From NCBI GenBank assembly GCA_900548315.1, contig URJU01000039.1, positions 1 through 13,725 on the forward strand: DNA of 13,725 nucleotides, in the 5' to 3' direction. Position numbers and translations under genes: made by a program. This stretch comes from an uncultured Coprococcus sp. (GTDB taxonomy: Bacteria > Bacillota > Clostridia > Lachnospirales > Lachnospiraceae). Shown here piece after piece: positions 6,232 through 13,344 of this stretch (position 1 is its first letter; every line of letters starts with the position of its first letter). The notes beneath the pieces were generated by a model. It made no database searches, was not told the DNA's origin, and worked only from the letters and a program-made list of their open reading frames with translations.

Positions 6232-6825
6232 ATGAAACATTTTGTTGTGACCGTTGGATGTGAATATGGCAGCGGTGGAATTGAGATTGGCAAGATGGTA
6301 GCAAAATCTCTGGGAGTTGAGTATTACGACAGAGATCTGATAGATAAGGTCGTTGAGGAGATTGGTGTTGACAGAGATCTTGTCAAGAAGGCGGATCAGG
6401 GCGAGACAGTCAAGTATGAATTTGATACAAGCTTTGGCCCGAGATATGCAAACCTTACAAACAGGGTTATTTATAAGCAGTTTGAGGTTATCAATAAATT
6501 TGCAGAGAAATCTTCCTGCATCATCATAGGACGGTGCAGTAATTATATACTCAAGGACAGAGATGACTGTCTGAATGTATTCATATATGCACCTACAGAG
6601 AAGAGAATACAGTATGTCATGGAGAAGAAGGGTCTTGATCATGACAAGGCGGCTGAACTTGTCAAGTACAACGATGGAATGCTCAGTTCCAGATATAACT
6701 ACATGACAGGCGGAGATATGAGAGACTGCAGCATGCGAGACATGATGATAGATTCCAGTGTACTTGGCCTTGAGAAAACTGCAAAGTACATACTTCAGAT
6801 GATAGATCTGAGATTTGAGGATTAA
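6232..6825 (+). CDS. Cytidylate kinase-like family protein
   Basis: This 197-residue protein belongs to the cytidylate kinase-like P-loop family common in Clostridia. The nucleotide-binding loop is GCEYGSGGIEIGK (9-21), followed by YYDRDLIDKV (31-40) and CIIIGRCSNYIL (96-107), the family's conserved blocks. True cytidylate kinase (Cmk) is about 220 residues with a classical GPSGSGKGT loop; here the loop is the E-Y-G-S-G-G variant, and the function of these relatives is not established. It begins 34 bp after the ArgD-like aminotransferase and almost certainly shares its transcript. A terminator-like hairpin follows at 6892-6940. Why a nucleotide-kinase fold should travel with amine catabolism is unknown; a regulatory or small-molecule kinase role is possible. 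Confidence 0.82.
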   Translation: MKHFVVTVGCEYGSGGIEIGKMVAKSLGVEYYDRDLIDKVVEEIGVDRDLVKKADQGETVKYEFDTSFGPRYANLTNRVIYKQFEVINKFAEKSSCIIIGRCSNYILKDRDDCLNVFIYAPTEKRIQYVMEKKGLDHDKAAELVKYNDGMLSSRYNYMTGGDMRDCSMRDMMIDSSVLGLEKTAKYILQMIDLRFED

Positions 6826-6891
6826 GCAAAAAGAAATTGTGAATTAAGAGATATATGCAATTCCAACTACATCGCGAATATAGAAAATGAC

Positions 6892-6940
6892 AATGGCGTC
6901 AGATGAACACGGAAAGTGTGATTCCTGACGCCATTTTTTT
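6892..6940 (+). terminator. Terminator between the kinase-like gene and the permease fusion
   Basis: AATGGCGTCAG (6892-6902) pairs perfectly with CTGACGCCATT (6925-6935), followed by T7 (6934-6940). An inner ACAC-GGAAA-GTGT stem (6907-6919) caps it. It should end the 4980-6825 transcript. No convincing promoter is visible between it and the permease start at 6996, so partial read-through or attenuation may supply the permease transcript. Confidence 0.85.
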
Positions 6941-6995
6941 AACATTTTAACAAACTGTGGATGGTGTGCTTGGATGTATTAGAAAGGATGATATT

Positions 6996-9650
6996 ATGGC
7001 AGGAAAAAAATCAGAATTTGATAAAGTATTTTCTGCCTGGGACATACTGGTGATAGCCTTTGGAGCCATGATCGGCTGGGGCTGGGTAGTATCCTCAGGC
7101 GACTGGATCACGAGAGGTGGAGTAATAGGAGCGGCCATCGGATTTGCACTTGGCGGTGTGATGGTATTCTTCGTTGGACTCACATATGCAGAGCTTACAG
7201 CAGCCATGCCTCAGTGCGGCGGCGAGCATGTGTTCAGCTATAAGGCTATGGGACCGATAGGTTCTTACATATGTACATGGGCTATCGTACTTGGATATGT
7301 CAGTGTTGTATGTTTCGAGGCGTGTGCACTTCCAACCATCATCACTTATATATATCCAAAGTTCCTTCAGGGATATCTGTACACGGTGGCAGGTTTTGAT
7401 ATCTATGCATCGTGGCTTGCGGTTGCAATAATAGTTGCGATATTTATAACATATATCAATATAAAGGGAGCGAAGACAGCAGCACTTCTGCAGACCATAC
7501 TTACAGTTGTGATCGGTGGTGTTGGTATTCTTCTCATAGTTGCATCAGTTGTGACAGGAGATGCTTCAAACCTTGACGGACAGATGTTCAACGGAGACTC
7601 CACAGGGGAGATATTTAAGACTATCCTCAGAGTTGCTGTTACCACACCATTCTTCTTCATTGGATTCGACGTAATCCCACAGGCTGCAGAGGAGATCAAC
7701 GTTCCACTCAAGAAGATCGGTAAGATCATGATACTCTCAATTGTTCTTGCGGTTGCATTCTATGCACTTATCATCATAGGTGTAGGTTATGTCATGAATT
7801 CATCTGAGATAGCTGCATCCATGGATGGATCAGGTCTTGTTACAGCGGATGCCATGGCAAAGGCATTCAACAGCAGTATTATGTCGAAGGTTCTTATTGT
7901 AGGAGGTATGTGCGGTATCGTTACTAGCTGGAACTCATTCCTCATCGGAGGAAGCCGTGCAATGTACTCCATGGCAGAGTCATACATGATCCCGAAGACA
8001 TTTGCAAAGCTCCACAAGAAACACAAGACACCTGTAAATGCACTTTACCTCATCGGTTTCCTCTCAGTTCTTGCACCTCTTGCAGGGCGTAAGATGCTGG
8101 TATGGATAGTTGACGCAGGTAACTTTGGATGCTGTCTTGCATATTGCATGGTATCCCTTTCATTCCTGATACTCAGGAAGAAGGCACCGGATATGAAGAG
8201 ACCATATAAGGTTAAGCATTATAAGATCGTTGGTGTGCTGGCAGTTCTCATGTCTGGTTTTATGGTTGTGATGTACATAGTTCCAAATTCAGGAAGTGCA
8301 CTCGTGTGGCAGGAATGGGCTATGGCAGGTGGCTGGTCACTTCTTGGTGTGGTATTCTTCATAATATGTAAGCTTAAATATAAAGAAAAATTCGCTTCAC
8401 ATGTCGATGTTCTCATTGATGATGAGATCGTAGATGAGGAAGAGAACAGAGAGGAAGAGGTCAAGGCTGCTATCGAGCTTGTTATGGCTGAGGAGGATGA
8501 GACAAAATTTGTTCAGCCTATTGCCTTCAATTATAATCTCCCTGTAAATATTGCATTTGGTACCGGAAAGGTTGCTCAGACCGGTGAACTCACTAAGCCA
8601 TATGGTAAGAAAGCACTTATTGTCACAGGCCGCAGCAGCGCAAAGAAGTCAGGCTTGTATGACAAGGTAAATGACAGCCTGAAAGCAGCAGGGCTTGAGA
8701 CTGCACTGTTTGATAAGGTTGCACAGAATCCGCTCACTACAACAGCTATGGAAGGTGCAGAATTTGCCAAGGCGAATGGCTGTGATGTGGTAGTCGCCAT
8801 AGGTGGTGGAAGCATCATGGATTGTGCAAAGGCTATAGCGTTCCTGGCACTCAATGATGGGGACATCAACGATTACATATTCGGCAGAAAGACTGGTGAT
8901 ACAGCACTTCCGTTAGTACTTATTCCTACAACCTGCGGAACAGGTTCAGAGGGAAATGGATTTGCTGTTCTCACAAATCCGGAAAACGGCGACAAGAAGT
9001 CGCTCAGGTGCAATGCCATCGTGGCAAAGGTATCAATCGTGGATCCGGACTGCATGAAGACCATGCCAAAGCATGTGCTTGCAGCGGTTGGATTCGATGC
9101 ACTGTGCCACTGCATGGAGGCATACACATCGAAGATCTCGCAGCCATTTACAGATGCACTTGCGCTGTATGCGATTGATCTTATCGCCCACAATCTTGTG
9201 GATGTATATAAGGGCAGAGGAACCCAGGAGAGCTGGGAGAAGATAACACTGGCCAGCACCATAGGTGGTATGGTCATCAACACAGCCGGAGTTACACTGG
9301 CTCACGGAATGGAGCATCCGGCCAGCGGACTTAAGGACATAGTTCACGGCAAGGGTCTTGCAGCTCTGACACCTGTTATCATTGAGGCATCCTACAAGGG
9401 GGATCACTTCAAGTTTGCAAAGATTGCCAGAATATTTGGCGGTATCACGGCGGATGATCTGGCACCGAAGATCAGAACTCTTCTGAAGAATCTTGATCTT
9501 GATGTCAAGCTTTCAGACCTTGAAATTGAGGAGAAGGATATTCCTTGGATGGCTGAGAACTGCATGAAGGTTTCAGCAGCCAGTATAGCAAATAACCCTG
9601 TGGTATTCACACAGGAGGAGATCGCTGATATATATAAGATGGCAATGTAG
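6996..9650 (+). CDS. APC-family amino acid permease fused to iron-containing alcohol dehydrogenase
   Basis: This is an 884-residue fusion. Residues 10-460 are an APC-superfamily amino-acid/polyamine permease with about twelve membrane segments, the first-helix motif GAMIGWG (23-29) and the conserved loop FIGFDVIPQAAEEINVPLKKIG (about 221-242). Residues 470-502 are an acidic, charged linker. Residues 508-884 are a complete iron-type alcohol dehydrogenase with NAD(P)-binding GGGS (603-606), PTTCGTGSE (644-652) and all four expected metal ligands D701, H705, H770 and H784 (FucO pattern). The permease would import an amine or amino acid; the dehydrogenase, hanging in the cytosol, would reduce an aldehyde such as succinic semialdehyde. 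The ATG at 6996, after AGAAAGGA, is chosen over the in-frame GTG at 6957. No internal ribosome site or stop is seen at the junction. Domain calls are firm; substrates are inferred from the neighbouring aminotransferases. Confidence 0.9.
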   Translation: MAGKKSEFDKVFSAWDILVIAFGAMIGWGWVVSSGDWITRGGVIGAAIGFALGGVMVFFVGLTYAELTAAMPQCGGEHVFSYKAMGPIGSYICTWAIVLGYVSVVCFEACALPTIITYIYPKFLQGYLYTVAGFDIYASWLAVAIIVAIFITYINIKGAKTAALLQTILTVVIGGVGILLIVASVVTGDASNLDGQMFNGDSTGEIFKTILRVAVTTPFFFIGFDVIPQAAEEINVPLKKIGKIMILSIVLAVAFYALIIIGVGYVMNSSEIAASMDGSGLVTADAMAKAFNSSIMSKVLIVGGMCGIVTSWNSFLIGGSRAMYSMAESYMIPKTFAKLHKKHKTPVNALYLIGFLSVLAPLAGRKMLVWIVDAGNFGCCLAYCMVSLSFLILRKKAPDMKRPYKVKHYKIVGVLAVLMSGFMVVMYIVPNSGSALVWQEWAMAGGWSLLGVVFFIICKLKYKEKFASHVDVLIDDEIVDEEENREEEVKAAIELVMAEEDETKFVQPIAFNYNLPVNIAFGTGKVAQTGELTKPYGKKALIVTGRSSAKKSGLYDKVNDSLKAAGLETALFDKVAQNPLTTTAMEGAEFAKANGCDVVVAIGGGSIMDCAKAIAFLALNDGDINDYIFGRKTGDTALPLVLIPTTCGTGSEGNGFAVLTNPENGDKKSLRCNAIVAKVSIVDPDCMKTMPKHVLAAVGFDALCHCMEAYTSKISQPFTDALALYAIDLIAHNLVDVYKGRGTQESWEKITLASTIGGMVINTAGVTLAHGMEHPASGLKDIVHGKGLAALTPVIIEASYKGDHFKFAKIARIFGGITADDLAPKIRTLLKNLDLDVKLSDLEIEEKDIPWMAENCMKVSAASIANNPVVFTQEEIADIYKMAM

Positions 9651-9681
9651 ATTGAACGATTTTAAATACGGATATTAGCAT

Positions 9682-9730
9682 GGGAATCTGTTCATTATCT
9701 AAATAAAGATGATGAGCAGATTCTCTTTTT
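9682..9730 (+). terminator. Intrinsic terminator after the permease-dehydrogenase
   Basis: A 19-bp stem forms between 9682-9700 and 9707-9725 with three G-U wobbles, a 6-nt loop (AAATAA) and T5 (9726-9730). It lies 31 bp past the stop and closes the amine-catabolism block. Confidence 0.88.
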
Positions 9731-9743
9731 GTGATACCTGCAC

Positions 9744-9771
9744 TTGAAATATTTTTTATCTGTGGTATCTT
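9744..9771 (+). promoter_or_regulatory. Promoter of the YoaK-family gene
   Basis: TTGAAA (9744-9749) and TATCTT (9766-9771) are 16 bp apart. The start would be near 9778, about 36 nt ahead of the ATG. The same TATCTT -10 is used at 4874. Confidence 0.55.
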
Positions 9772-9813
9772 ATGGAGATGAAACTATAAAAGGACATACA
9801 GAGGAAGTAAGTC

Positions 9814-10485
9814 ATGAAAAGAAAAAATCGTGAACTCAGACAGACATCTGAGACCTTCCTGCTAAGTGCCATACTTGCGCTTTCGGGAGGATTTCAGGAT
9901 GCTTATACATACAATGCCAGAGATGAGGTGTTCTCCAATGCCCAGACAGGAAATGTGGTATTGATGAGTCAGCACCTTATGATGGGGGATATACAGATTG
10001 CACTTAGATACCTTTTCCCTATAATAGCATTTGCGATGGGAGTTTTGGTGGCGGAGAGGATAAGCCACAGATATAAGAACGCATCCCGCATCCACTGGAG
10101 GCAGATTGTTGTGCTGGTGGAGATAGTGATATTGTTCGCAGTGGGGTTTATCCCGGTAAGATTCAATCTGCTTGCCACTATGCTTGTTTCATTTGCGTGT
10201 TCAATGCAGGTTCAGACCTTCAGGAAAGTGAATGGCTACGGATATGCCAGCACGATGTGCATAGGAAATCTTCGAAGTGGAACGGAGAGCCTATCGGTAT
10301 ACCTCAGAGATAAAGAACCTGGGGCGCTAAGAAAGGCTATGCATTATTATGGAATAATAATCATATTTGCAGTGGGAGCCGGGGCAGGCGGTGTGTGCAC
10401 ATTACACCTTGGACTGAAGTCTATTTGGATATCCAGTGTACTTCTTATAATGGCGCATCTCATGATGTATAAAGAAAAGAGATAG
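9814..10485 (+). CDS. YoaK family (DUF1275) membrane protein
   Basis: This is a 223-residue membrane protein of the YoaK/DUF1275 family, full length, with about six hydrophobic segments. The diagnostic blocks are GGFQDAYTY (25-33), SNAQTGNVVL (41-50) and the FRKVNGYGY...MCIGNLRSG region (136-156). The family is widespread in bacteria and its function is not established; a small-molecule transporter role has been suggested. GAGGAAG at 9801-9807 supports the start. It has its own promoter (9744-9771) and terminator (10523-10576), so it stands as a single-gene unit apart from the amine block. Confidence 0.88.
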   Translation: MKRKNRELRQTSETFLLSAILALSGGFQDAYTYNARDEVFSNAQTGNVVLMSQHLMMGDIQIALRYLFPIIAFAMGVLVAERISHRYKNASRIHWRQIVVLVEIVILFAVGFIPVRFNLLATMLVSFACSMQVQTFRKVNGYGYASTMCIGNLRSGTESLSVYLRDKEPGALRKAMHYYGIIIIFAVGAGAGGVCTLHLGLKSIWISSVLLIMAHLMMYKEKR

Positions 10486-10522
10486 AAGGGGTAAAAGAGA
10501 TAAAATTATCCTGAAACGACAG

Positions 10523-10576
10523 AAAAGAGACTCAAAGATACAAGATTGAATATTTTGTATCTTTGAGCCTCTTTTT
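10523..10576. terminator. Terminator between convergent yoaK-like and UPF0371 genes
   Basis: CTCAAAGATACAA (10531-10543) pairs perfectly with TTGTATCTTTGAG (10555-10567). After one mismatch the stem continues with AAAAGAG (10523-10529) and CTCTTTT (10569-10575). T5 follows on the + strand and an A4/T4 tract lies on the other side, so it can serve both the + gene ending at 10485 and the minus gene ending at 10658. Confidence 0.85.
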
Positions 10577-10657
10577 GTATTTAAAAAAGAGAAAATTTCC
10601 TTCCTGACTCTCAAATCAGCAATTTAGGAAAAGTCGCCACACAGCATTGACTTTGGA

Positions 10658-12130
10658 TCACATTCTTCCCTCGTACACCGCTTCGTTCGTAAATTCTATT
10701 CCAAGTTTCTTGAACGTGTTCATATCAACAGCCGACAGTATTGCTGATGTGTGCAGCTGACATCCGGCAAGCTTTGGAAGCTGCTGCAGAGCAAGCTTTG
10801 CATTTGGATCTGATACAGCACACATTGAAAGGGCAATGAGAACCTCGTCTGTGTGAAGTCTTGGATTCCTGCTGCCAAGGTACTGAGTCTTCAGTTTCTG
10901 TATAGGCTCGATAAATGTCCTTGAGATTAGATGAGTCTTCTTGTCGATGCCGCCAAGGATCTTGATGGCATTAAGGAGGACTGCTGATGAAGGTCCGAGA
11001 AGGTCTGAGGTTGAACCTGTAACTATGGTTCCGTCTGGCAGTTCAAGCGCTGCAGCGGCAGAACCGGTCTCCTCGGCAAGTCTGTTGGCGACAGGGACAA
11101 CAGCGCGGTCATCTACAGTGATCTTTGCCTGCTTCATGATGAGCTCCTGCTTGTAGACCTCATCCTTTGTAGCCTCATCTCTGACAAATCTGTTCACAGA
11201 CTGATAATATCTTCTTATGATCTCCTGTTTTGAAGCCTCCTGGCATGCCTCATCGTCAACGATACAGTTTCCTGCCATGTTGACACCCATGTCTGTGGGG
11301 GATTTGTATGGGCAGTATCCATAGATGCCCTCGAACATAGCCGCAAGAACAGGATAGATTTCTATGTCACGGTTGTAGTTGACGGTGGTTTCGCCATACG
11401 CCTCCAGATGAAACGGATCAATCATGTTCACATCGTTGAGGTCTGCTGTTGCTGCCTCATAAGCAAGATTGACAGGGTGCTTGAGAGGTATATTCCAGAT
11501 TGGAAATGTCTCGAACTTTGCATAGCCCGCCTTCACACCACGTTTGTTCTCATGGTAGAGCTGAGAAAGGCATGTTGCCATCTTGCCGCTTCCAGGTCCC
11601 GGTGCAGTGACGATGACGAGAGGTCTTGTGGTTTCGACATATTCGTTCCTGCCGTATCCATCGTCGCTGACGATCTTTTCTACATTGTTTGGATAGCCGT
11701 CTATTGAATAATGGTGGTAAACTTTAATTCCTATTGCCTCTAGCTTTTTCTGGAATACATCTGCAGAAGACTGTCCAGCGTATCTTGTAATGACAACACT
11801 ACTCACATACAGTCCTTTTTCTTTGTAAACACCGATCAGTCTGATGACATCCTGATCATAAGTTATGCCGAGGTCATGTCTGATCTTGTTGCGTTCTATA
11901 TCGGCAGCATTGATGGAAATGATCATCTCAGCCTGATCTGCAAGCTGGAGAAGCATCTGCAGCTTACTGTCCGGTGCAAATCCCGGAAGGACTCTGGATG
12001 CGTGGTAGTCATCGAATAACTTTCCGCCAAATTCCAGATACAGCTTGTCTCCGAATTGTCCGATTCTCTCTCTGATATGCTCAGACTGCATGGACAGATA
12101 TTTGTCATTGTCAAAGCCAATTTTTCTCAT
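10658..12130 (-). CDS. UPF0371/DUF1846 family protein
   Basis: This is a 490-residue protein matching the length and motifs of the UPF0371 (DUF1846) family found in Firmicutes, including streptococci. It opens with MRKIGFDNDKYLSMQSEHI, typical of the family. A phosphate-binding-loop-like APGPGSGK is at 176-183, and conserved SPTDMGVNMAG and SRNPRLHTDEVLIAL blocks follow. The family has structural data, but its biochemical role is not known to me. The start is supported by AAGGAG about 9 nt upstream on the minus strand. It is a stand-alone gene with a long structured leader (12131 to about 12285), converging on the YoaK-like gene across a shared terminator. The identification is strong, the function unknown. 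Confidence 0.9.
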   Translation of the reverse strand: MRKIGFDNDKYLSMQSEHIRERIGQFGDKLYLEFGGKLFDDYHASRVLPGFAPDSKLQMLLQLADQAEMIISINAADIERNKIRHDLGITYDQDVIRLIGVYKEKGLYVSSVVITRYAGQSSADVFQKKLEAIGIKVYHHYSIDGYPNNVEKIVSDDGYGRNEYVETTRPLVIVTAPGPGSGKMATCLSQLYHENKRGVKAGYAKFETFPIWNIPLKHPVNLAYEAATADLNDVNMIDPFHLEAYGETTVNYNRDIEIYPVLAAMFEGIYGYCPYKSPTDMGVNMAGNCIVDDEACQEASKQEIIRRYYQSVNRFVRDEATKDEVYKQELIMKQAKITVDDRAVVPVANRLAEETGSAAAALELPDGTIVTGSTSDLLGPSSAVLLNAIKILGGIDKKTHLISRTFIEPIQKLKTQYLGSRNPRLHTDEVLIALSMCAVSDPNAKLALQQLPKLAGCQLHTSAILSAVDMNTFKKLGIEFTNEAVYEGRM

Positions 12131-12158
12131 CTTGTGAATCTCCTTAAACTATAATTGA

Positions 12159-12179
12159 GCAGGCACATGAATTGCCTGC
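12159..12179 (-). promoter_or_regulatory. Small hairpin near the UPF0371 ribosome site
   Basis: GCAGGCA (12159-12165) and TGCCTGC (12173-12179) form a perfect 7-bp stem with a 7-nt loop in the minus-strand leader, about 15 nt upstream of the AAGGAG ribosome site. Confidence 0.45.
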
Positions 12180-12192
12180 GTATCTCTTTATG

Positions 12193-12252
12193 AAAAATTA
12201 TTCTGCCCCAAAAACTAAGTGATAGATAGAACCTGTCTTGGCTGGGACAGAA
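12193..12252 (-). promoter_or_regulatory. Attenuator-like leader element of the UPF0371 gene
   Basis: In minus-strand RNA, UUCUGUCCCA (complement of 12243-12252) pairs over 10 bp with UGGGGCAGAA (complement of 12201-12210) with one U-G wobble. A U5 tract (complement of 12193-12197) follows three bases later. An alternative hairpin CUGUC (complement of 12246-12250) with GACAG (complement of 12233-12237) would block the long stem. Mutually exclusive stems plus a U tract suggest a terminator/antiterminator switch. It matches no riboswitch class I recognise. Confidence 0.4.
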
Positions 12253-12291
12253 ACATTTTATAAAATAATGTAACAAGAAATAATACTTAAA

Positions 12292-12320
12292 ATTATAAAG
12301 CATTCTATAAGAGAATACCA
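12292..12320 (-). promoter_or_regulatory. Candidate promoter of the UPF0371 gene
   Basis: On the minus strand, TATAAT (complement of 12292-12297) lies 17 bp downstream of TGGTAT (complement of 12315-12320). The -10 is perfect, the -35 poor. It would place the leader element at 12193-12252 fully inside the transcript. Confidence 0.4.
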
Positions 12321-12442
12321 CACAGATGGGAGAAAAAACAGAGGAAAGTTCGGCAAATTTGCAAATGTAATAATATAGTAAAATTTTTCTGTATTGTCAT
12401 GTTTTGTATTGAAAATAATGGGCAGATTGGGTAGAGTAAGGA

Positions 12443-12461
12443 TGTAAGGGTAACACTTACA
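12443..12461. promoter_or_regulatory. Imperfect palindrome upstream of mgsA
   Basis: TGTAAGGGTAACACTTACA is a 19-bp palindrome with one mismatched pair, a plausible operator about 140 bp ahead of mgsA. In the rest of the 467-bp gap 12131-12597 I see only A/T-rich sequence, the small palindrome GCAAATTTGC (12353-12362) and weak promoter-like hexamers such as TTGTCA (12394-12399). There is no convincing gene. Confidence 0.35.
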
Positions 12462-12597
12462 AATGGTAGAACGTAGAAGGATCGTTGCCTGAAAGAACGC
12501 GACGTTTCTAGAAAAACAAGCCGGTCTTGCGTGGTCGTATTGAACGTATTGGAATTGAAGAAGAACAGATAAAATTGCAGTGATAGGAGGTACAAAC

Positions 12598-13074
12598 ATG
12601 AGTGCAGATTACATCACAATGACCATACCAAAACAGAAGAGGATAGCTCTTATCGCCCATGATGCGAAGAAGGAAGAACTCATCAAATGGTGCGAGGATA
12701 ACAAAGAAATATTGAGCCAGCATGAGCTGTGCGGAACGGGAACCACAGCCCGAATGATAACAGATAGAACCAATCTTCAGGTGAAGGGTTACAACAGCGG
12801 CCCGCTTGGAGGAGACCAACAGATTGGTGCGAAGATTGTCGAGGGAAGGATAGATTTTGTAGTTTTCTTCTCTGATCCCCTCACGGCAGCTCCACACGAT
12901 CCGGATGTGAAGGCTCTGCTCCGTATCGCTCAGGTATACGACATACCGATGGCGAACAACAAAGCCACAGCGGACTTTATGATCCAGTCGAAACTGATGG
13001 ATGAGACGTATGATCATCAGGTTATAAACTTCCAGAAGAATATCGACAACAGGGCGAATACGCTGGGAAAATAA
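12598..13074 (+). CDS. mgsA: Methylglyoxal synthase
   Basis: This 158-residue enzyme converts dihydroxyacetone phosphate to methylglyoxal and phosphate, the cytosolic bypass of lower glycolysis used when sugar phosphates build up. It aligns by eye with E. coli MgsA (152 residues), offset by two: H21 (E. coli H19), phosphate-binding GTGTT (46-50), SGPLGGDQQIG (67-77) with catalytic D73 (E. coli D71), D93 in FFSDPL, and H100-D101-P-D103. ATADF at 123-127 is also conserved. AGGAGG 7 nt before the ATG decides for 12598 over the GTG at 12580. It stands alone, bounded by a 467-bp upstream gap and the terminator at 13122. All catalytic residues are present. Confidence 0.96.
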   Translation: MSADYITMTIPKQKRIALIAHDAKKEELIKWCEDNKEILSQHELCGTGTTARMITDRTNLQVKGYNSGPLGGDQQIGAKIVEGRIDFVVFFSDPLTAAPHDPDVKALLRIAQVYDIPMANNKATADFMIQSKLMDETYDHQVINFQKNIDNRANTLGK

Positions 13075-13121
13075 AATGAGGTATATAAGCGGCGAGTTTG
13101 ATCAAAAAATTAATGTTGAGG

Positions 13122-13175
13122 AATGCACAAGACATGTGAAACTGGAAACATATAGTTTGATGTCTTGTGCATTTT
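13122..13175 (+). terminator. Intrinsic terminator after mgsA
   Basis: AATGCACAAGACAT (13122-13135) pairs perfectly over 14 bp with ATGTCTTGTGCATT (13160-13173). An inner AAACT/AGTTT stem (13139-13143 with 13154-13158) caps it. The T run (13172-13175) is short, but the stem is very strong. Confidence 0.8.
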
Positions 13176-13189
13176 GCGTATAAAGGTAT

Positions 13190-13231
13190 AAATATACAAA
13201 AAATATTGGCGTAAATGTACAAAAAACATTG
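13190..13231. repeat. Two direct 19-bp repeats with symmetric arms upstream of the secreted-protein gene
   Basis: AAATATACAAAAAATATTG (13190-13208) and AAATGTACAAAAAACATTG (13213-13231) differ at two positions and start 23 bp apart. Each copy is itself an inverted repeat (AATAT/ATATT and AATGT/ACATT around ACAAAAA), and the two differences preserve that symmetry. Their centres lie near -65 and -42 from the predicted start, positions typical of activator sites. Confidence 0.55.
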
Positions 13232-13257
13232 TTGCAAAGATATTCAGGTGTTATAAT
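13229..13257 (+). promoter_or_regulatory. Promoter of the secreted-protein gene
   Basis: TTGTTG (13229-13234), 17 bp, then TATAAT (13252-13257) with an extended -10 TG at 13249-13250. The start should be near 13264, leaving a leader of about 80 nt that holds palindromes CTTTCGAAAG (13270-13279) and ATAGATCTAT (13288-13297). Confidence 0.65.
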
Positions 13258-13344
13258 TAGAATATAGGTCTTTCGAAAGTTTTGTAGATAGATCTATATG
13301 TTGCATAGTGGTAGACACATACATTAAAGAGAGGAGAGATGTAC

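Noticed and set aside
12509..12583. Short open + frame ending just before the mgsA ribosome site, possible gene remnant
   Set aside because: It has about 24 codons, no start with a ribosome site, and no recognisable family.
12258..12599. Minus-strand frame of 113 codons in the gap before mgsA
   Set aside because: It is A/T-rich with no ribosome site and overlaps the mgsA leader; the translation is Phe/Leu/Ile-rich as expected from base composition.
13190..13231. The 19-bp repeats as the start of a CRISPR array
   Set aside because: There are only two copies, the gap between them is 4 bp rather than a 30-bp spacer, and no cas genes are present.
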